From Panax quinquefolius (taxonomy: Eukaryota > Streptophyta > Magnoliopsida > Apiales > Araliaceae), in the NCBI GenBank assembly GCA_020205615.1, contig CM035152.1, positions 155,047,669 to 155,111,668 on the forward strand: a stretch of 64,000 nucleotides of DNA. Reading direction: 5' to 3'. The translations under genes were made by a program, and so were the position numbers. The notes under the pieces are model-generated. The model saw nothing but the letters and a program-made list of their open reading frames with translations, made no database searches and was not told where the DNA came from. Positions 22,092 through 33,744 of the stretch are shown one piece after another (the stretch's first letter is position 1; each line of letters starts with the position of its first letter).

Positions 22092-24475
22092 TGTGACGCC
22101 CCCAAAATAGGTATACACAACCCATTATGAGTCACCAAATACATGGTATAAAATTCAAATACAAACTTAATTATACAACTGTCGTGTAAAATACGACAAT
22201 ACATAAGCTGAGAGTTTAAAAATAAATATTATCTCGTAGACAATATCCAAACTCAAATAGAGTCCTCATTACAATTATTATCACACTATTTTATAAAATA
22301 GTGAGGACTACTAAAGCCATCATCTCAGACCATCACTCCGTTCCCCGACTAAATTGGTCCACTATATTCTCATTTCCAAGAGAACAATGAAAGCGAAGGT
22401 GAAATTTCAACTAAATTTAAAAAATAATATTACGACTAAAATAATGCGAATAAATTATTGTTAGCCAACAACAAAGTTAAACCGATAGAATACAATAGAC
22501 AACAAGTTTAATCAGATTTGAAACAAATAATCCATTGTAAGAGTCAAGTGAGGCGTGATATCTACTATCTTCTATGATTTAAAAGTTTATCATCAATTTT
22601 ATCATTTGAGACTTAGTTCAATAAATAATCCACATAACCAATTATCCATGCACTACGGTAAATGATATTCATTATTATCACATCCACGAATCATCCATGC
22701 ACTATTATTAGTAGGATATTCAGATTATCACTAATATTAATGATTATACCGATATACATAGTCATAATCATACCAATCAACAAATCCATCTATGATTACT
22801 GGTAGAAAGATGACTTTTATCACAATATAAATACGAGGATGATGACAATGATATAAAGCGTCAATCAAACGAAATCAAGGATAAATATTAAAGATTTTAA
22901 TTTATTCAAAGTTTAAAAAAAATCCAAATTGTCAACATGACAACTGCTATGTGGAGTAAAATTTAAGAATAATATTCATGTATCAAAAATAATTTGGATA
23001 AAAAAAAATCAATTTTTCTAATTGAATAAGACCTTTGAATAAGACTTTAATGAATAATACCCTAATGAATAGACTTCTCGATACTGAAAAGATTAAATTT
23101 TAACAAGAATGTTCAGAAAAATATCCTTGTGAAACGATACTAGATGAAACATAAATTTAAAGGATATTCTACTAATTACAAGGAGTATAAAAGCAATACT
23201 TAACAAAATAGGTGTAGAATTCGGAATCTGAAACGAAATAATATTACTTACATACTATAGAGTATGGAAGAAAATATTATTTCTTACGAATATTGAACAA
23301 AAATAATATCCCTTACCTTAAAAGGAGAGTATTTCTGACTAGTAGGGCGATGTTATTCTTGAAGAAAACTTACACTGTTTTCTACGCTAATGCTTCCTTA
23401 AACTTAAAAGAAATACGCTCGATATTATAGAAGAAGAATTCTATGATTCTGGTGTAATTTTCATTTCTAAACTAAGCATCCTATTTATAGGAGAATGACA
23501 GGGCACTATTTGGAATTTTTTTTTCACGGACCAACAGTTGCAGAATCACAGATCAGACGTCTAATTTTTAAAATAATAATATAATATTCAAGTAAAAAAT
23601 ACTTATTATATATATATATATATATATAAAACTTATATACATATATATAAGTAAAACAAAACTGAGATAACTTTGTACCGACAATTTTGAAAAATAAGTA
23701 AGTGGGGGTCCATATAATAAGCCAAACATACAACAAATACTTCATAAAATACCCCTCTATTTATCTCAATCCACTTGGCTTCTCAAAACAAATTTTTAAT
23801 AACATTCATCATTAATATTATAACTCATAATATTAACAACCAAATCATTCCTAAGAAAGAGGGGGCTTTCCGATAAGGACTTCTCCTTATTGGCGCGCAA
23901 TTAGGTGACCAAACCCCTTTCCTCGACATAACTTTCTAGACATCATCAATAATGCAAATAATAATATGAATAACTTTGTTGTCTCAATTATTGATTTAAT
24001 AATATAAAATATTATGAAAATAATTAAATAAATAATGTGAGATACTATGCAACAATTACTGTGGCAATAATTGAATAAAATTGAGTGACTTGTCACGTAA
24101 GCATCAATAATCAAAGATATTATACAATACTGTGCTATTATGCAACCACGCGTATTACTGTACTTTTATCACCAGGTACTTCAACAGTTAACGGTAAAAA
24201 TTTTACCGTTATTTTTATAAAAAGTTTTTTCTGTCGTTTTCTAACTCCGATAATAATTCCGTTGTGGGGTCCACCAATGATTGTGTCGTTGTATGAATAT
24301 TCCCTGATAAAACGAATATTCCCCGACCAACGAATATTTTATAACAACTTGCTTACTTTGCAAAATTTGTAAATATTACCCACAACTATAACATTATAAC
24401 AAATTCACATCTTAATATTCAAAAATGATATTTAGAGAAAAATTCATCTTTATTCATAAAAGTCGGGGTCTTACA
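22092..24475 (-). repeat. 3' LTR of gypsy element A
   Basis: The boundaries are TGTGACGCC at 22092 and TTACA at 24475; on the minus strand it reads TGTAAGACCCC...GCGTCACA. At 2384 bp it is the shortest full LTR here. A TATAAATAG box lies at 23481-23489 (minus) and a TAAGGTAAGGG donor near 23310. The acceptor near 22375 has lost its CAG (TTCTCTTGGAAATG). It lacks the GTGAATAGTA minisatellite expansion seen in the others. The matching 5' LTR of A lies beyond the right edge of the window. Confidence 0.9.
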
Positions 24476-24488
24476 ACCTCCCCTTCTT
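24476..24488 (-). promoter_or_regulatory. Polypurine tract of element A
   Basis: On the minus strand AAGAAGGGGAGGT lies directly against the TGTAAG start of the 3' LTR, the expected position for the plus-strand primer of reverse transcription. The same tract precedes the D LTR, and one with a single base change precedes the B 3' LTR. Confidence 0.85.
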
Positions 24489-25418
24489 ATGAAATTTCAT
24501 CCTCAAAATTGGTGTACGTACCTGGTATGACGAATAGGTGAGGATACCGTGATTTCATTTCATATTCTAACTCCCAGGTCATTTCCTCAATATCGTGGTT
24601 TCTCCACAAAACTTTGACTTGAGGTATAACCTTTGAGCGTAGAATATGTTCCTTCTTATCCAAGATTTTAACAGGTACCTCTTCATACGTTAAATATTCC
24701 ACTAACTCGTCTGGTTCTAACTTAATAATATGGTTCGGGTCTTCCACATATTTACGTAATATAGATATGTTAAAAACATTATGAACATGGGACATACTTG
24801 ACAGTAAGACGAGTCTATAGGTCACAGTTCCTACTCAATCGAGGATTTCAAATGGGCCAATGATTCAAGGATTGAGCTTTCCTCTCTTTCTAAATCTCGT
24901 AACTCCTTTCCATAGAGCAACACATAACAACACATGATCTCCAACATTGAATTCTACGTCCATTCGATGAAGATCAGCGTAACTCTTTTATCTATCTTGT
25001 GAGGTTTTTATACATTGTCGGATCATTTGAATCTTTCCCGCTGTCATGCGTACCAATTCTGGTCCCAACAACGTTGCTTCACCCACCTCATCCCAACATG
25101 CTGGAGAATGACACTTGCGTCCATACAACGCCTCGAATGGAGCCATGCCTATACTTGTTTGATTACTGTTGTTGTATGAGAATTCTACTAATGGCAAGAA
25201 CTTGTCCCAACTTCCTTTGAAGTCTAGGATGCAGAGTCTTAATAGATATTCAAGATTTTGAATAGTCCTCTCCGACTGCCCATCCGTTTGAGGATGATAT
25301 ACCAAACTGAATCGTAAATTTGTGCCCATAGCTTTTTGCAAACTAACCCAAAATCGTGAAGTGAATCTTGGGTATCGATCAGAAACTATGGATACTGGCA
25401 TACCATGCAGTCTTACAA
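24487..25418 (-). pseudogene. Element A pol: integrase catalytic core (C-terminal part) and chromodomain-like tail
   Basis: The minus-strand frame 25401-24988 carries the second catalytic Asp ([15 protein letters not shown]) and the Glu of the DDE triad ([14 protein letters not shown]), then [20 protein letters not shown]. The frame 24825-24487 carries the GPY-to-chromodomain region (HNVFNISILRKYVEDPNHII, LDKKEHILRSKVIPQVKVLW, MTWELEYEMKSRYPHLF). About 160 bp between the two frames has stops or a shift. The N-terminal part of the same integrase continues at 48391, because element B (25419-48385) is inserted here. The tail fits Tekay/Del-type chromoviruses. Confidence 0.9.
25414..25418. repeat. 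Left target-site duplication (TACAA) of element B
   Basis: TACAA directly precedes the LTR start TGTGACG and is repeated at 48386-48390 directly after the far LTR end. The integrase reading of element A resumes across the two copies (compare the uninterrupted homologue near 29200), proving a single 22,967 bp insertion. Confidence 0.9.
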
Positions 25419-26319
25419 TGTGACGCTCTCAAAATAGGTATATATCACCCATCTTGGGTCGCCAAATACATGGTACTGAATACAAATACAAACTTAATTA
25501 TACAACATGAGCTGAGAGTTTTTACACGAATATTGTCTCATAGACAATATCCAAACTCAATTTCAATCCTCATTACATTTATTATCACACTAAATAGTGA
25601 GGATTACTAAAACAACCATCTTGGACCATCACTCCGTTCCCCGACTAGTCCCGGCTACGTTCTCATTTCCTGAAGAGAACAATGAAAGCAAAAGGGTGAG
25701 CTCAACTAGCCCAGTAAGAAATATTATGACTAAGATAATGCAGAATAAATTATCATTAGCCTTCAAAAGTGTTAAACTGATAAAATACAATAAACATCAA
25801 GTTTAACTGCAGCAGAACAAGCAATCCATTAGAAGAGTCAAGTAAAGCATGATATCTACTATGTTCTATGATTTAAAAAGTTTATCATCAATTTTATCAC
25901 TGGGACTCAGCTTAATAAATAAATCAAATCATCGAATCATCCCTGCAATACGGACCAATGATATTCATTAGTATCACGTCCATGAATTATCCCTGCACTA
26001 CGGGCCAAGGATATTCATGTAATCATCAATGGTCATGATTATACCGAATGATCCCTGGTCATAATCATACCAATCAACAGTCCATCTATGCACGTAAGCC
26101 AAAGATGACTTTTATCGCAATAAGCATGAGGATGATGACAATGATATAAGAATTCAATTAAATGAAAACAAAGGATAAATTTTAAAGATTTATAATTTAA
26201 TTTATCTAGAATTCAATAATGTCCAAATTGTCAACATGATACTGCTTTGTGGAGTAAAATTCATGAATAATATCCATGTATCAAAATAATTTGGACAGAA
26301 AAGAAATAAATTTTTTGGG

Positions 26320-26580
26320 TGAATAGTACCCCATGAATAGTACCCTGTGAATAGTTCTTCAGGAATAATATCCCGTGAATAAAACCTCGGCATGAAAAGT
26401 ATCCCAAATACTCGAGTGAATAATACTCAAGTGAATAGTACTCGAGTGAATAGTAACCCGTGAATAGTGGCCCAGTATGAAAAGTACCCCGAATCCCCGA
26501 GTGAATAATATTCGAGTGAATAGTAACTAAGTAAATAGTAACCCATGAATAGTGACCCGTGAATAATACCTCGGTGAAAA
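26320..26580 (-). repeat. GTGAATAGTA minisatellite in the B 3' LTR leader
   Basis: About 16 degenerate copies of a 14-16 bp unit (GTGAATAGTACCCC, GTGAATAGTAACTC, GAGTGAATAATACTC). The corresponding array in plus-oriented LTRs reads GTACTATTCACG (31220-31390 and 52290-52460). It lies inside the proposed leader intron. Confidence 0.9.
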
Positions 26581-27104
26581 TATTGATATTTAATAAAAAA
26601 GTTCAGATCAATATTCTAATGAACGATACTGGATGAAGCGTAAAACTCAAGGATATTCCACTAATTTCAGGGATTATAGAAGCAATACTTACCATAGTAA
26701 GTTTGGATTTAAGAATATGAAAATAAATAACATACAAAATTGCAAATAGATTTTCACCTGTCATGCGGTATGTAATCCGCGTAGACAGGTTATTTTGACA
26801 TATTAAAGGATGAATATGAAAAATAGTATTCCTTATGAATACGAAAGAAATAATACCCCTTATGAATACGAAAGAAATAATACCCCTTATGAATACAAAA
26901 GAAATAACACCCCTTACCTTAGTATAAGACTGGATACTGCAATAGTGAAATAGCAGAATACTCTTCTTCTTAATCTCTATAGTTTCTCTCTCTATAGTTT
27001 CTCTTGTGAGTCTCAGTGAATTGGTGAGAATGAAAGAAGAATAACGCTTCTATTTATAGGAGAATGGACTAAATAGTAACTGATTCATGAACTATCCAGA
27101 TTGA

Positions 27105-27420
27105 TTTACTATTAGAACGAACGGTCCATATTGATTACTATTAAAACCACAACCGACAGTCCAGATTGATTTACTTTTAAAATCACCACTGACGGTCCAG
27201 ATTGATTTACTTTTAAAACCACCACTAACGTTCCAGATTGATTTACTTTTAAATCACCACTGACGGTCCAGATTGATTTACTATTAAAACCACCATCGAC
27301 GGTCCAGATTGATTTACTATTAAAACTACCACCGATGGTCCGGATTGATTTACTATAAAAACCACCATCGATGGTCCAGATTGATTAACTATTAAAACCA
27401 CCATCGAAGGTCCATAAAAT
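27105..27420 (-). repeat. 36 bp tandem array upstream of the B 3' LTR promoter
   Basis: About nine copies of a unit built on GACGGTCCAGATTGATTTAC, then TATTAAAACCACCAC. Because 36 is divisible by three, the matching array in the other LTR (47290-47580) stays open and encodes a repetitive NQSRPSVVVLIV pattern. I treat that frame as a by-product, not a gene. Positioned 5' of the TATA box, it would act as repeated upstream promoter sequence. Confidence 0.9.
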
Positions 27421-28262
27421 TAGTAAATCTTTCCATGGAATACTAAGTCAAACTTATAACAAACGCCTCATAACAAATCCCTATATTTATATCAAAAAAA
27501 TTGAATAAATATTTAGCACAAATCACTTATCTTTAATAAACACATTTTTAATCTATTAACAATTATTCATTATTAATATTATAACTCACAATATTTAACA
27601 ACCAGATCATTCCCAGGAAAGATAGGGCTTTCTGATAAGGATTTTTCCCTATTGGCGCGCAATTAGGTGACCAAACCCCTTTCCTCGACAGAACTTTCTA
27701 GATATTGTCAATATTGCAAATAATAATATGAATAACTTTGTCGTCTCAATTATTAATTTAATAATATAAAATATTATGTAGATGATACTGTGACAATAAT
27801 TGAATTAAATAACGTGAGATACTATGCAGCAATTACTATAGCAATAATTGAGTAAACTAAGTGGCTTTTTATGTAAGCATCAATAATCAATACCGTGTGC
27901 TACTATGTAACCATGCGTAATACTGTATTTTTACCACCAGGTATTTCAACAGTTTAACGGTAAAACTTTCGCCGTTATTTTTATAAAAGATATTTCTGTT
28001 GTTTCCTAACTCCGATAGTTATTCCGTTGTGGGATCCACCAATGATAGTATCGTTGTACGGATATTCCCTGACAAAAAGAATATTCCCCGATCAAACGAA
28101 TATTCCCCGACACAACGAATATTTTATATCAACTTGCTTACTTTGAAAAATTTTCACATATCACTCTTAACTTTAACCTTTTATCAATTTAACCATTTAT
28201 TAAATAGAATAATAATTATAAGAAAATTGGATACTTTTATTTATATAATTCGGGGTCTTACA

Positions 28263-28275
28263 ACCTCCCCTCCTT
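28263..28275 (-). promoter_or_regulatory. Polypurine tract of element B
   Basis: AAGGAGGGGAGGT on the minus strand, immediately before the 3' LTR. Confidence 0.85.
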
Positions 28276-29587
28276 ATGAAATTTCATCGTTGAAATTGGT
28301 GTACGTACCTGGTATGACGAAGAGGTGAGGATACCTTGATTTCATTTCAGATTCTAACTCCCAAGTCATTTCCTCAATATCGTTGTTTCTCCACAAAACT
28401 TTGACTTGAGGTATAACCTTTGAGCATAGAATATGCTCCTTCTTATCCAAGATTTTAATAGGTACCTCTTTATACGTTAAATCTTCGGCTATCTCATCTG
28501 GTTCTAATTCAATAATGTGATTCGGGTCTTCCACATATTTACATAACATAGATATATGAAAAACGTTATGAAAACGAGACATACTTGGTGGTAAGGCGAG
28601 TCTATAGGCCACAGTTCCTACTCGATCGAGGATTTTGAATTGCCCAATGAATCGAGGATTGAGTTTTCCTCTCTTTCCAAATCTTGTAACTCCTTTCCAT
28701 AGAGCAAAACATAACAACACATGATCTCCAACATTGAACTCCACGTCCTTTCGATGAAGATCAACATAACTCTTTTGTGGATCTTGTGAGGTATTTATAT
28801 GTTGTCGGATCATTTGAATCTTATTCGTAGTTATACATACCAACTCCGATCCCAACAACATTATTTCACCCACCCCGTCCCAGTATACTGGAGAATGACA
28901 CTTGCGTCCATACAACGCCTCAAATGGAGCCATGCCAATACTTGCTTGATAACTGTTGTTGTAAGAGAATTCCACTAATGGCAAGAACTTGTCCCAACTT
29001 CCCTTGAAGTCAAGGACACAAAGTCTTAATAGATTTTCAAGAGTTTGAATAGTCCTCTCCGACTGCCCGTCCATTTGAGGATGATATGCCGAACTAAATC
29101 GTAAATCCATGCCCATAGCTTTTTGCAAACTAACCCAAAATCGTGAAGTGAATCTTGGGTTTTGATCAGAAACTATGGATACTGGCATGCCATGCAGTCT
29201 TACAATCTCATTTATGTACATACGAGTAAGACGTTCAAGTGAATAAGTTTCTCGTATAGGTAAGAAATGAGCAGACTTGGTCAATCTATCAACAATAACC
29301 CAAATCACATCTATGCCTTGAGAAACCTTGGGAAGACCAGTAACGAAATCCATGGTAATGTGCTCCCACTTCCATTATGGAATTTCAAGTGGTTGCAATG
29401 GACCTTTTGGCACTTGATGCTCCGCCTTGACTCGTTGACAAGTTAGACACCTTGAGATAAAATCCGCTACCTCTCTCTTTACATTACTCCACCAAAATGT
29501 ATGTCGAAGATCACAATACATTTTGGTACTCCCAGGATGGATTGCAAACGGTGTGTTGTGCGCCTCCATCATGATCTTATAGGGCAA
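28274..29587 (-). pseudogene. Element B integrase (zinc-binding, DDE core, chromodomain-like tail)
   Basis: The frame 29587-29375 holds the zinc-binding N-terminus (H..H in AIHPGSTKMYCDLRHTFWW, CLTCQRVKAEHQ). One stop follows where A reads PEWKWEHI (Glu codon to TAA). The 359-codon frame 29353-28274 then has DFVTGLP (first Asp; MDF), [13 protein letters not shown] (second Asp), [14 protein letters not shown] (Glu), [20 protein letters not shown], a KRGKLNPRFIGQFKIL region and a chromodomain-like LDKKEHILCSKVIPQVKVLW...MTWELESEMKSRYPHLF. Apart from the single stop, this is the best-preserved integrase in the window. Upstream it ends abruptly at about 29580, against the D remnant. Confidence 0.92.
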
Positions 29588-30798
29588 AATTTCATAAGAA
29601 GGGGAGATTATAAGACCTCGAATTTTATGAAATGAAAGTATTCAATTTTCTTATAATTATTATTCTATTTAGTAAATGGTTAAATTGATAAAAGGTTAAA
29701 AGTTAAGCGTGATATGTGAAAATTTTAAAAAGTATACAAGTTTTCATAAAATGTTCGATTGGTCGGGGAATATTCGTTTTAACAGGGGATAATTGTACGA
29801 CGACACAATCATTGATGGACCCCACAACAGAAGTATTGTCGGAGTTAGAAAATGACAGAAATATCTTTTTATGAAAATAACGGCGAAAGTTTTACCGTTA
29901 AACTGTTGAACTACCCGGTAGTAAAAGTATAGTAATACGCGTGATTGCATAGTAGCACACGGTATTGTACAATATCTTTGATTATTGATGTTTACGTGAG
30001 AAGTCACTCAGTTATACTAAATTATTGCTACAGTAATTTTTGCATAATATCTCTCATATTATTGATTCACTTATTGTCACAGTATCATCTGTATAATATT
30101 TAATATTTTTAAATCAATAATTGAGACAACAAAGTTATTCATATTAATATTTGCAATATTGACGATGTCTAGAAAGTTCTGTCGAGGAAAGGGGTTTGGT
30201 CACCTAATTGCGTGCCAATAGGGAGAAATCCTTATCGAAAAGCCCCCTCTTTCCTGGGAATGATTTGGTTGTTAAATATTGTGAGATATAATATTAATGA
30301 TGAATAAGTTCGTGTTGATTAAAGATGAAGTTGTTAGTTCCACTGTGTTTGGATTATTAGTGTTAGTGGAAATCGACATTTATTTCAATAATAATTGATT
30401 TTTGGAGGTTATATTGACCAATCGGATAATTAATCGGATAAATGAGCAATTAATTGCTATTAATTCATATACTTATAACTATTTGTTCACATATGTGTAC
30501 TATTGATTCACATGCATGTACTATTAGGGGAGGTGGTGTAAGATTGATAATACTTGCATGACTAAATTAAAAATAGAGGTATAGATGAAGGTACTATAAT
30601 CAGTAACTATTTTTTCACATGTATATAAACTATTGATTCACATGAATGTACTATTGATTCACATGATGTACTATTAGGGGAGGTGGTGCAAGTTTGATAA
30701 TACTTGCAGGACTAAATTAAAAATGAAGGAAAAGATGAAGGTATTATACTGTAATATTTCGAGCCCCAAAACGTGCAATTATCAAAACTATATTTTCC

Positions 30799-30807
30799 TA
30801 TAAATAG
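30799..30807 (+). promoter_or_regulatory. TATA box of the D LTR
   Basis: TATAAATAG, followed by a purine-rich leader (AGAGAGAAGC repeats). The same box occurs at matching positions in A, B, C, E, J and K. Transcription would start about 30 bp downstream, giving a U3 of about 1.2 kb and an R+U5 of about 1.6 kb. Confidence 0.75.
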
Positions 30808-30953
30808 AAGCTCATTCTTTTTTCATTCTCACCAATTCACTAAGACTCACAAGAGCAATTATAGAGAGAGAAGCTTTAGAGAGAGAAGCTATAGAGAGAA
30901 AGAAGAAGAAAAGTCTGTTACCTCACTATTCCAGTATCTAGTCTTCCTCTGAG

Positions 30954-32173
30954 GTAAGGGGTATTATTTCTTTCATATTCGTAAGGGATATTATTTTGTT
31001 CAGTATTCATAGGAATAATATTTTCTTCCATACTCTGTAGTATGTGAGTAATATTATTTCATCTCTTATTCTTGATTATACCTTCATTTTGTTAAAGTAT
31101 TGCTTTTATACTCCGTGAAATTAGTAGAATATCTTTGAAATTTGCGCTTCATCTAGTATCGTTTCACAAGGATATTTTCTGCACATTCTTGTTAAATTTT
31201 AAACTTTTCATGTCAGAGTACTGTCCATGAGTACTATTCATTTAGATGGTACTATTCATAAAGTACTATTCACGGGTACTATTCGCAAAGTACTATTCAT
31301 AAAGTACTATTTATGGGATACTATTCTCGAAGTACTATTCACGGAGTACTATTCACTCGGGTACTATTCACCCGGAGTACTATTCATGACAAAAATTGAT
31401 TTCTTTTCGGTCCAAATCATTTTTGATACAATATTATTCTTGAATTTTACTCCACAAAGAAGTATCATGTTGATAATTTGGATATTATTGAATTCTAGAT
31501 AAATTAAATTATAGATCTTTAAAATTTATCCTTGCTTTCATTTAATTGAATTCTTATATCATTGTCATCATCCTCATGCTTATATTGTGATGAAAATCAT
31601 CTTTGGTCGTAGTGCATAGATGGACTGTTGATTAGTATAATTATGACCATGGATTATTTGGTATAATCATGACCTGTAATGTTACAAGTGATGTGGATTA
31701 TTTATTGAGCTAAGTCTCAGTGACAGTTATTGGTATGATCATGACCATGCATTCTCTTCAGCCAAGGGTGAAAAGATGAATTGTTGTTTGGCATGTTTAT
31801 GACCATTGGTGAAAACACGAATATCCTTGGCTCGTAGTGCATGGATAATTCGTGGTCGTGATACTAATGAATATCCTTGGCCCATAGTGCATGGATAATT
31901 CAGTGATGTGGATTATTTATTAAGCTGAGTCTCAACGATAAAATTGATGATAAACTTTTAAATCATAGAAGATTGTAGATATCATGCTCTACTTGACTCT
32001 TCTAATGGATTGCTTATTCCGCTGCAGTTGTTGATCTAAAACTTGTTGTCTATTGTATTCTATCAGTTGTTATACTGTTGAAGGCTAAGGATAATTTATT
32101 CTGCATTATCTTATTCATAATATTTCTTACTGGGGTAGTTGAGCTCACCCTTTTCTTTCACTATTCTCTTCAG
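30954..32173 (+). other. Predicted leader intron in the D LTR
   Basis: The donor CTGAG|GTAAGGGG is at 30954. The acceptor, with a pyrimidine-rich TTTTCTTTCACTATTCTCTT then CAG|GAAATGAG, ends at 32173. Both match plant splice consensus well and recur in other LTRs of the family. The intron would remove the variable repeats and most upstream ATGs of the leader. There is no transcript evidence here; it is a prediction from conserved motifs. Confidence 0.5.
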
Positions 32174-32238
32174 GAAATGAGAATATAGCTGGGACGAGTC
32201 GGGGAATGGAGTGATGGTCCAGGATAAGTGGCTATAGT

Positions 32239-32366
32239 AGTCCTCACTATTCTATGAAATAGTGTGATAATAATTATAATGAGGACTCCATTGAGTGTGG
32301 ATATTGTCTAGAAGACAATATTCATGTTAAAACTCTCAGCTAAGTTTTGTCGTATTTTACACGACA
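32239..32366 (+). other. Three consecutive stem-loops near the U5 end (D LTR copy)
   Basis: Stem 1 is AGTCCTC...GAGGACT (32239-32287), enclosing CACTATT...AATAGTG. Stem 2 is ATATTGTCT-AGA-AGACAATAT (32301-32321). Stem 3 is TGTCGT...ACGACA (32348-32366). Equivalent stems are recognisable in most other LTR copies, often with small changes. Their place just before the primer-binding site suggests a role in RNA folding, priming or packaging, by inference. Confidence 0.55.
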
Positions 32367-32452
32367 GTTGTATAATTATGTTGTAGTTGTATAATGTACC
32401 ATGTATTTGGCGACCCAAGATGGGTGATGTATACCTATTTTGGGGGCGTCAC

Positions 32453-33739
32453 GGCATATAACTTGTTTTCACGAAGCTTTTGGAGTACCAGCCTCAAGTG
32501 TTGCTCATGATCTTCACGGCTTTTGGAATATATGAGGATGTCATCAATAAAGACGACTACAAAATGATTTAAATATTCCTTGAATACTCGGCTCATCATA
32601 TCCATGAAGGCAGCAGGAGTATTAGTCAATCCAAAAGATATGACCAGGAATTCACAATGCCCGTACCGAGTTTTGAAAGCAGTCTTTGGAATGTCATCAG
32701 TTTTAATCTTTAATTGATGATATCTAGAACGAAGATCGATCATTGAAAAGAATTTAGTGCCTTGCAACTGGTCAAACGGGTCATCAATGCGAGGCAACGG
32801 GTACCTATTTTTGATGGTGACATGATTTAAATCCCGATAATCAATACAAAGTTGCATACATCCATCTTTCTTCTTTACGAAGAGAACATGAGCACCCCAA
32901 GGAGACGTACTTGGGCGAATGAAACCGTTGTCTAACAATTCCTGCAGTTGGGTCTTTAACTCCTGAAGTTCAATAGGAGACATTCGATATGGGGATTTGG
33001 AAATGGGTTTTGTACCAGGTTCAAGGTCAATACAAAATTCAATTTCATGTTCTGGGGGTAGGCCAGGAAGTTCTTCAGGGAATACGTCAGGAAATTTATT
33101 AACAATAAAAATATCATTCAAGACTGACGTATTTTTGTTTAAATCTGTGACATGGGCTAAGAAAGCTTGACATCCGTTTTTCAATAAACGAATAGCTTTA
33201 TGGCTTGATATGACAGTAATTGACTTTAATGGTTTGGTTGCTTGAATTTGCATCATAGGTTGGTTCGGAATATGAAAGCTAACAACCTTACAAAAATAAT
33301 CGATTTTATCATGATGAGTGGTTAACCAATCAATCCCTAAAATTACATTGAACGTAAGTATTTTCAAAGAGATAAGATCGACAGGTAACGTGCGGTTGAC
33401 GATTTGAATCAAGCAAGACTTATAAATAGTGGATGTAATAAAGGTTTCCCCCAACGGAGTTTCAATAGATAAGTCAAAGTCTAATTTCTTCGGAGTCAAA
33501 TTTAAACGTTGAGCGCAAGTAGGAGAAATAAAAGAATGGGTAGAACCGGTATCAAATAAGGTATAGACTTCGTTAGAGTTTATGATTATCTTACTTGTGA
33601 TGACTTCATTAGGGTTCCTTGCTTTTTGGGAGGTCACGAAAAATGCTCTCCCTTGAACTAACGATTTTATCTTGTCTGGGACGGCATTTGGTGCCTCCAT
33701 CCCAGCTGGACTTAACTTCGTTGCACGAAAAAATCGGGC
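32453..33739 (-). pseudogene. Element B protease and reverse transcriptase (N-terminal part)
   Basis: The minus frame is open throughout. It has an aspartic protease with [11 protein letters not shown] and GIDWL, then an RT with the [12 protein letters not shown] linker, [15 protein letters not shown], the [15 protein letters not shown] and CIDYRDLN motifs, [40 protein letters not shown] and the catalytic [11 protein letters not shown]. It stops at LRENKLYA, where D begins, so the thumb and RNase H are gone. The full open frame (32435-33778) starts in C LTR sequence and ends in D LTR sequence, so its first 11 or so and last five residues are chimeric, not native. Confidence 0.92.
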
Positions 33740-33744
33740 TAGGT
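33740..33744. repeat. Left target-site duplication (TAGGT) of element C
   Basis: TAGGT at 33740-33744 is repeated at 44434-44438, directly outside the two LTR ends of C. Joining the flanks restores the nucleocapsid reading (CYNCGRVGHL then ARFFRATK) of element B. Confidence 0.9.

Larger units (their letters stand above)
25419..28262 (-). repeat. 3' LTR of element B (2844 bp)
   Basis: TGTGACGCTCTC at 25419 to GGGGTCTTACA at 28262. On the minus strand it has TATAAATAG at 27050-27059, an AAGGTAAGGGG donor (intron start 26917) and a CTCTTCAG|GAAATGAG acceptor (intron end 25670). It carries a long GTGAATAGTA minisatellite and, upstream of the TATA box, a 36 bp tandem array found only in the B LTRs. 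Confidence 0.92.
29581..32452 (+). mobile_element. Remnant D: 3' end of a plus-strand gypsy element inside B pol
   Basis: About 28 bp of internal sequence (AAATTTCATAAG then the tract AAGAAGGGGAGAT at 29596-29608) precede a full 2844 bp plus LTR (29609-32452). The LTR starts TATAAGACC, a mutated TGTAAGACC. The polypurine tract shows this is a 3' LTR, yet the 5' LTR and body of D are gone, together with the RT end and RNase H of B. I infer insertion of D into the RT of B followed by one deletion from D's 3' end into B's integrase N-terminus. Confidence 0.85.

Noticed and set aside
21938..22204. 88-codon minus ORF
   Set aside because: It straddles the junction of unique DNA and the A LTR and shows no domain.
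25368..25806. Plus-strand ORFs of 80 and 69 codons, also seen at 45868-46077
   Set aside because: They are antisense to the B LTRs and appear twice only because the LTR is duplicated.
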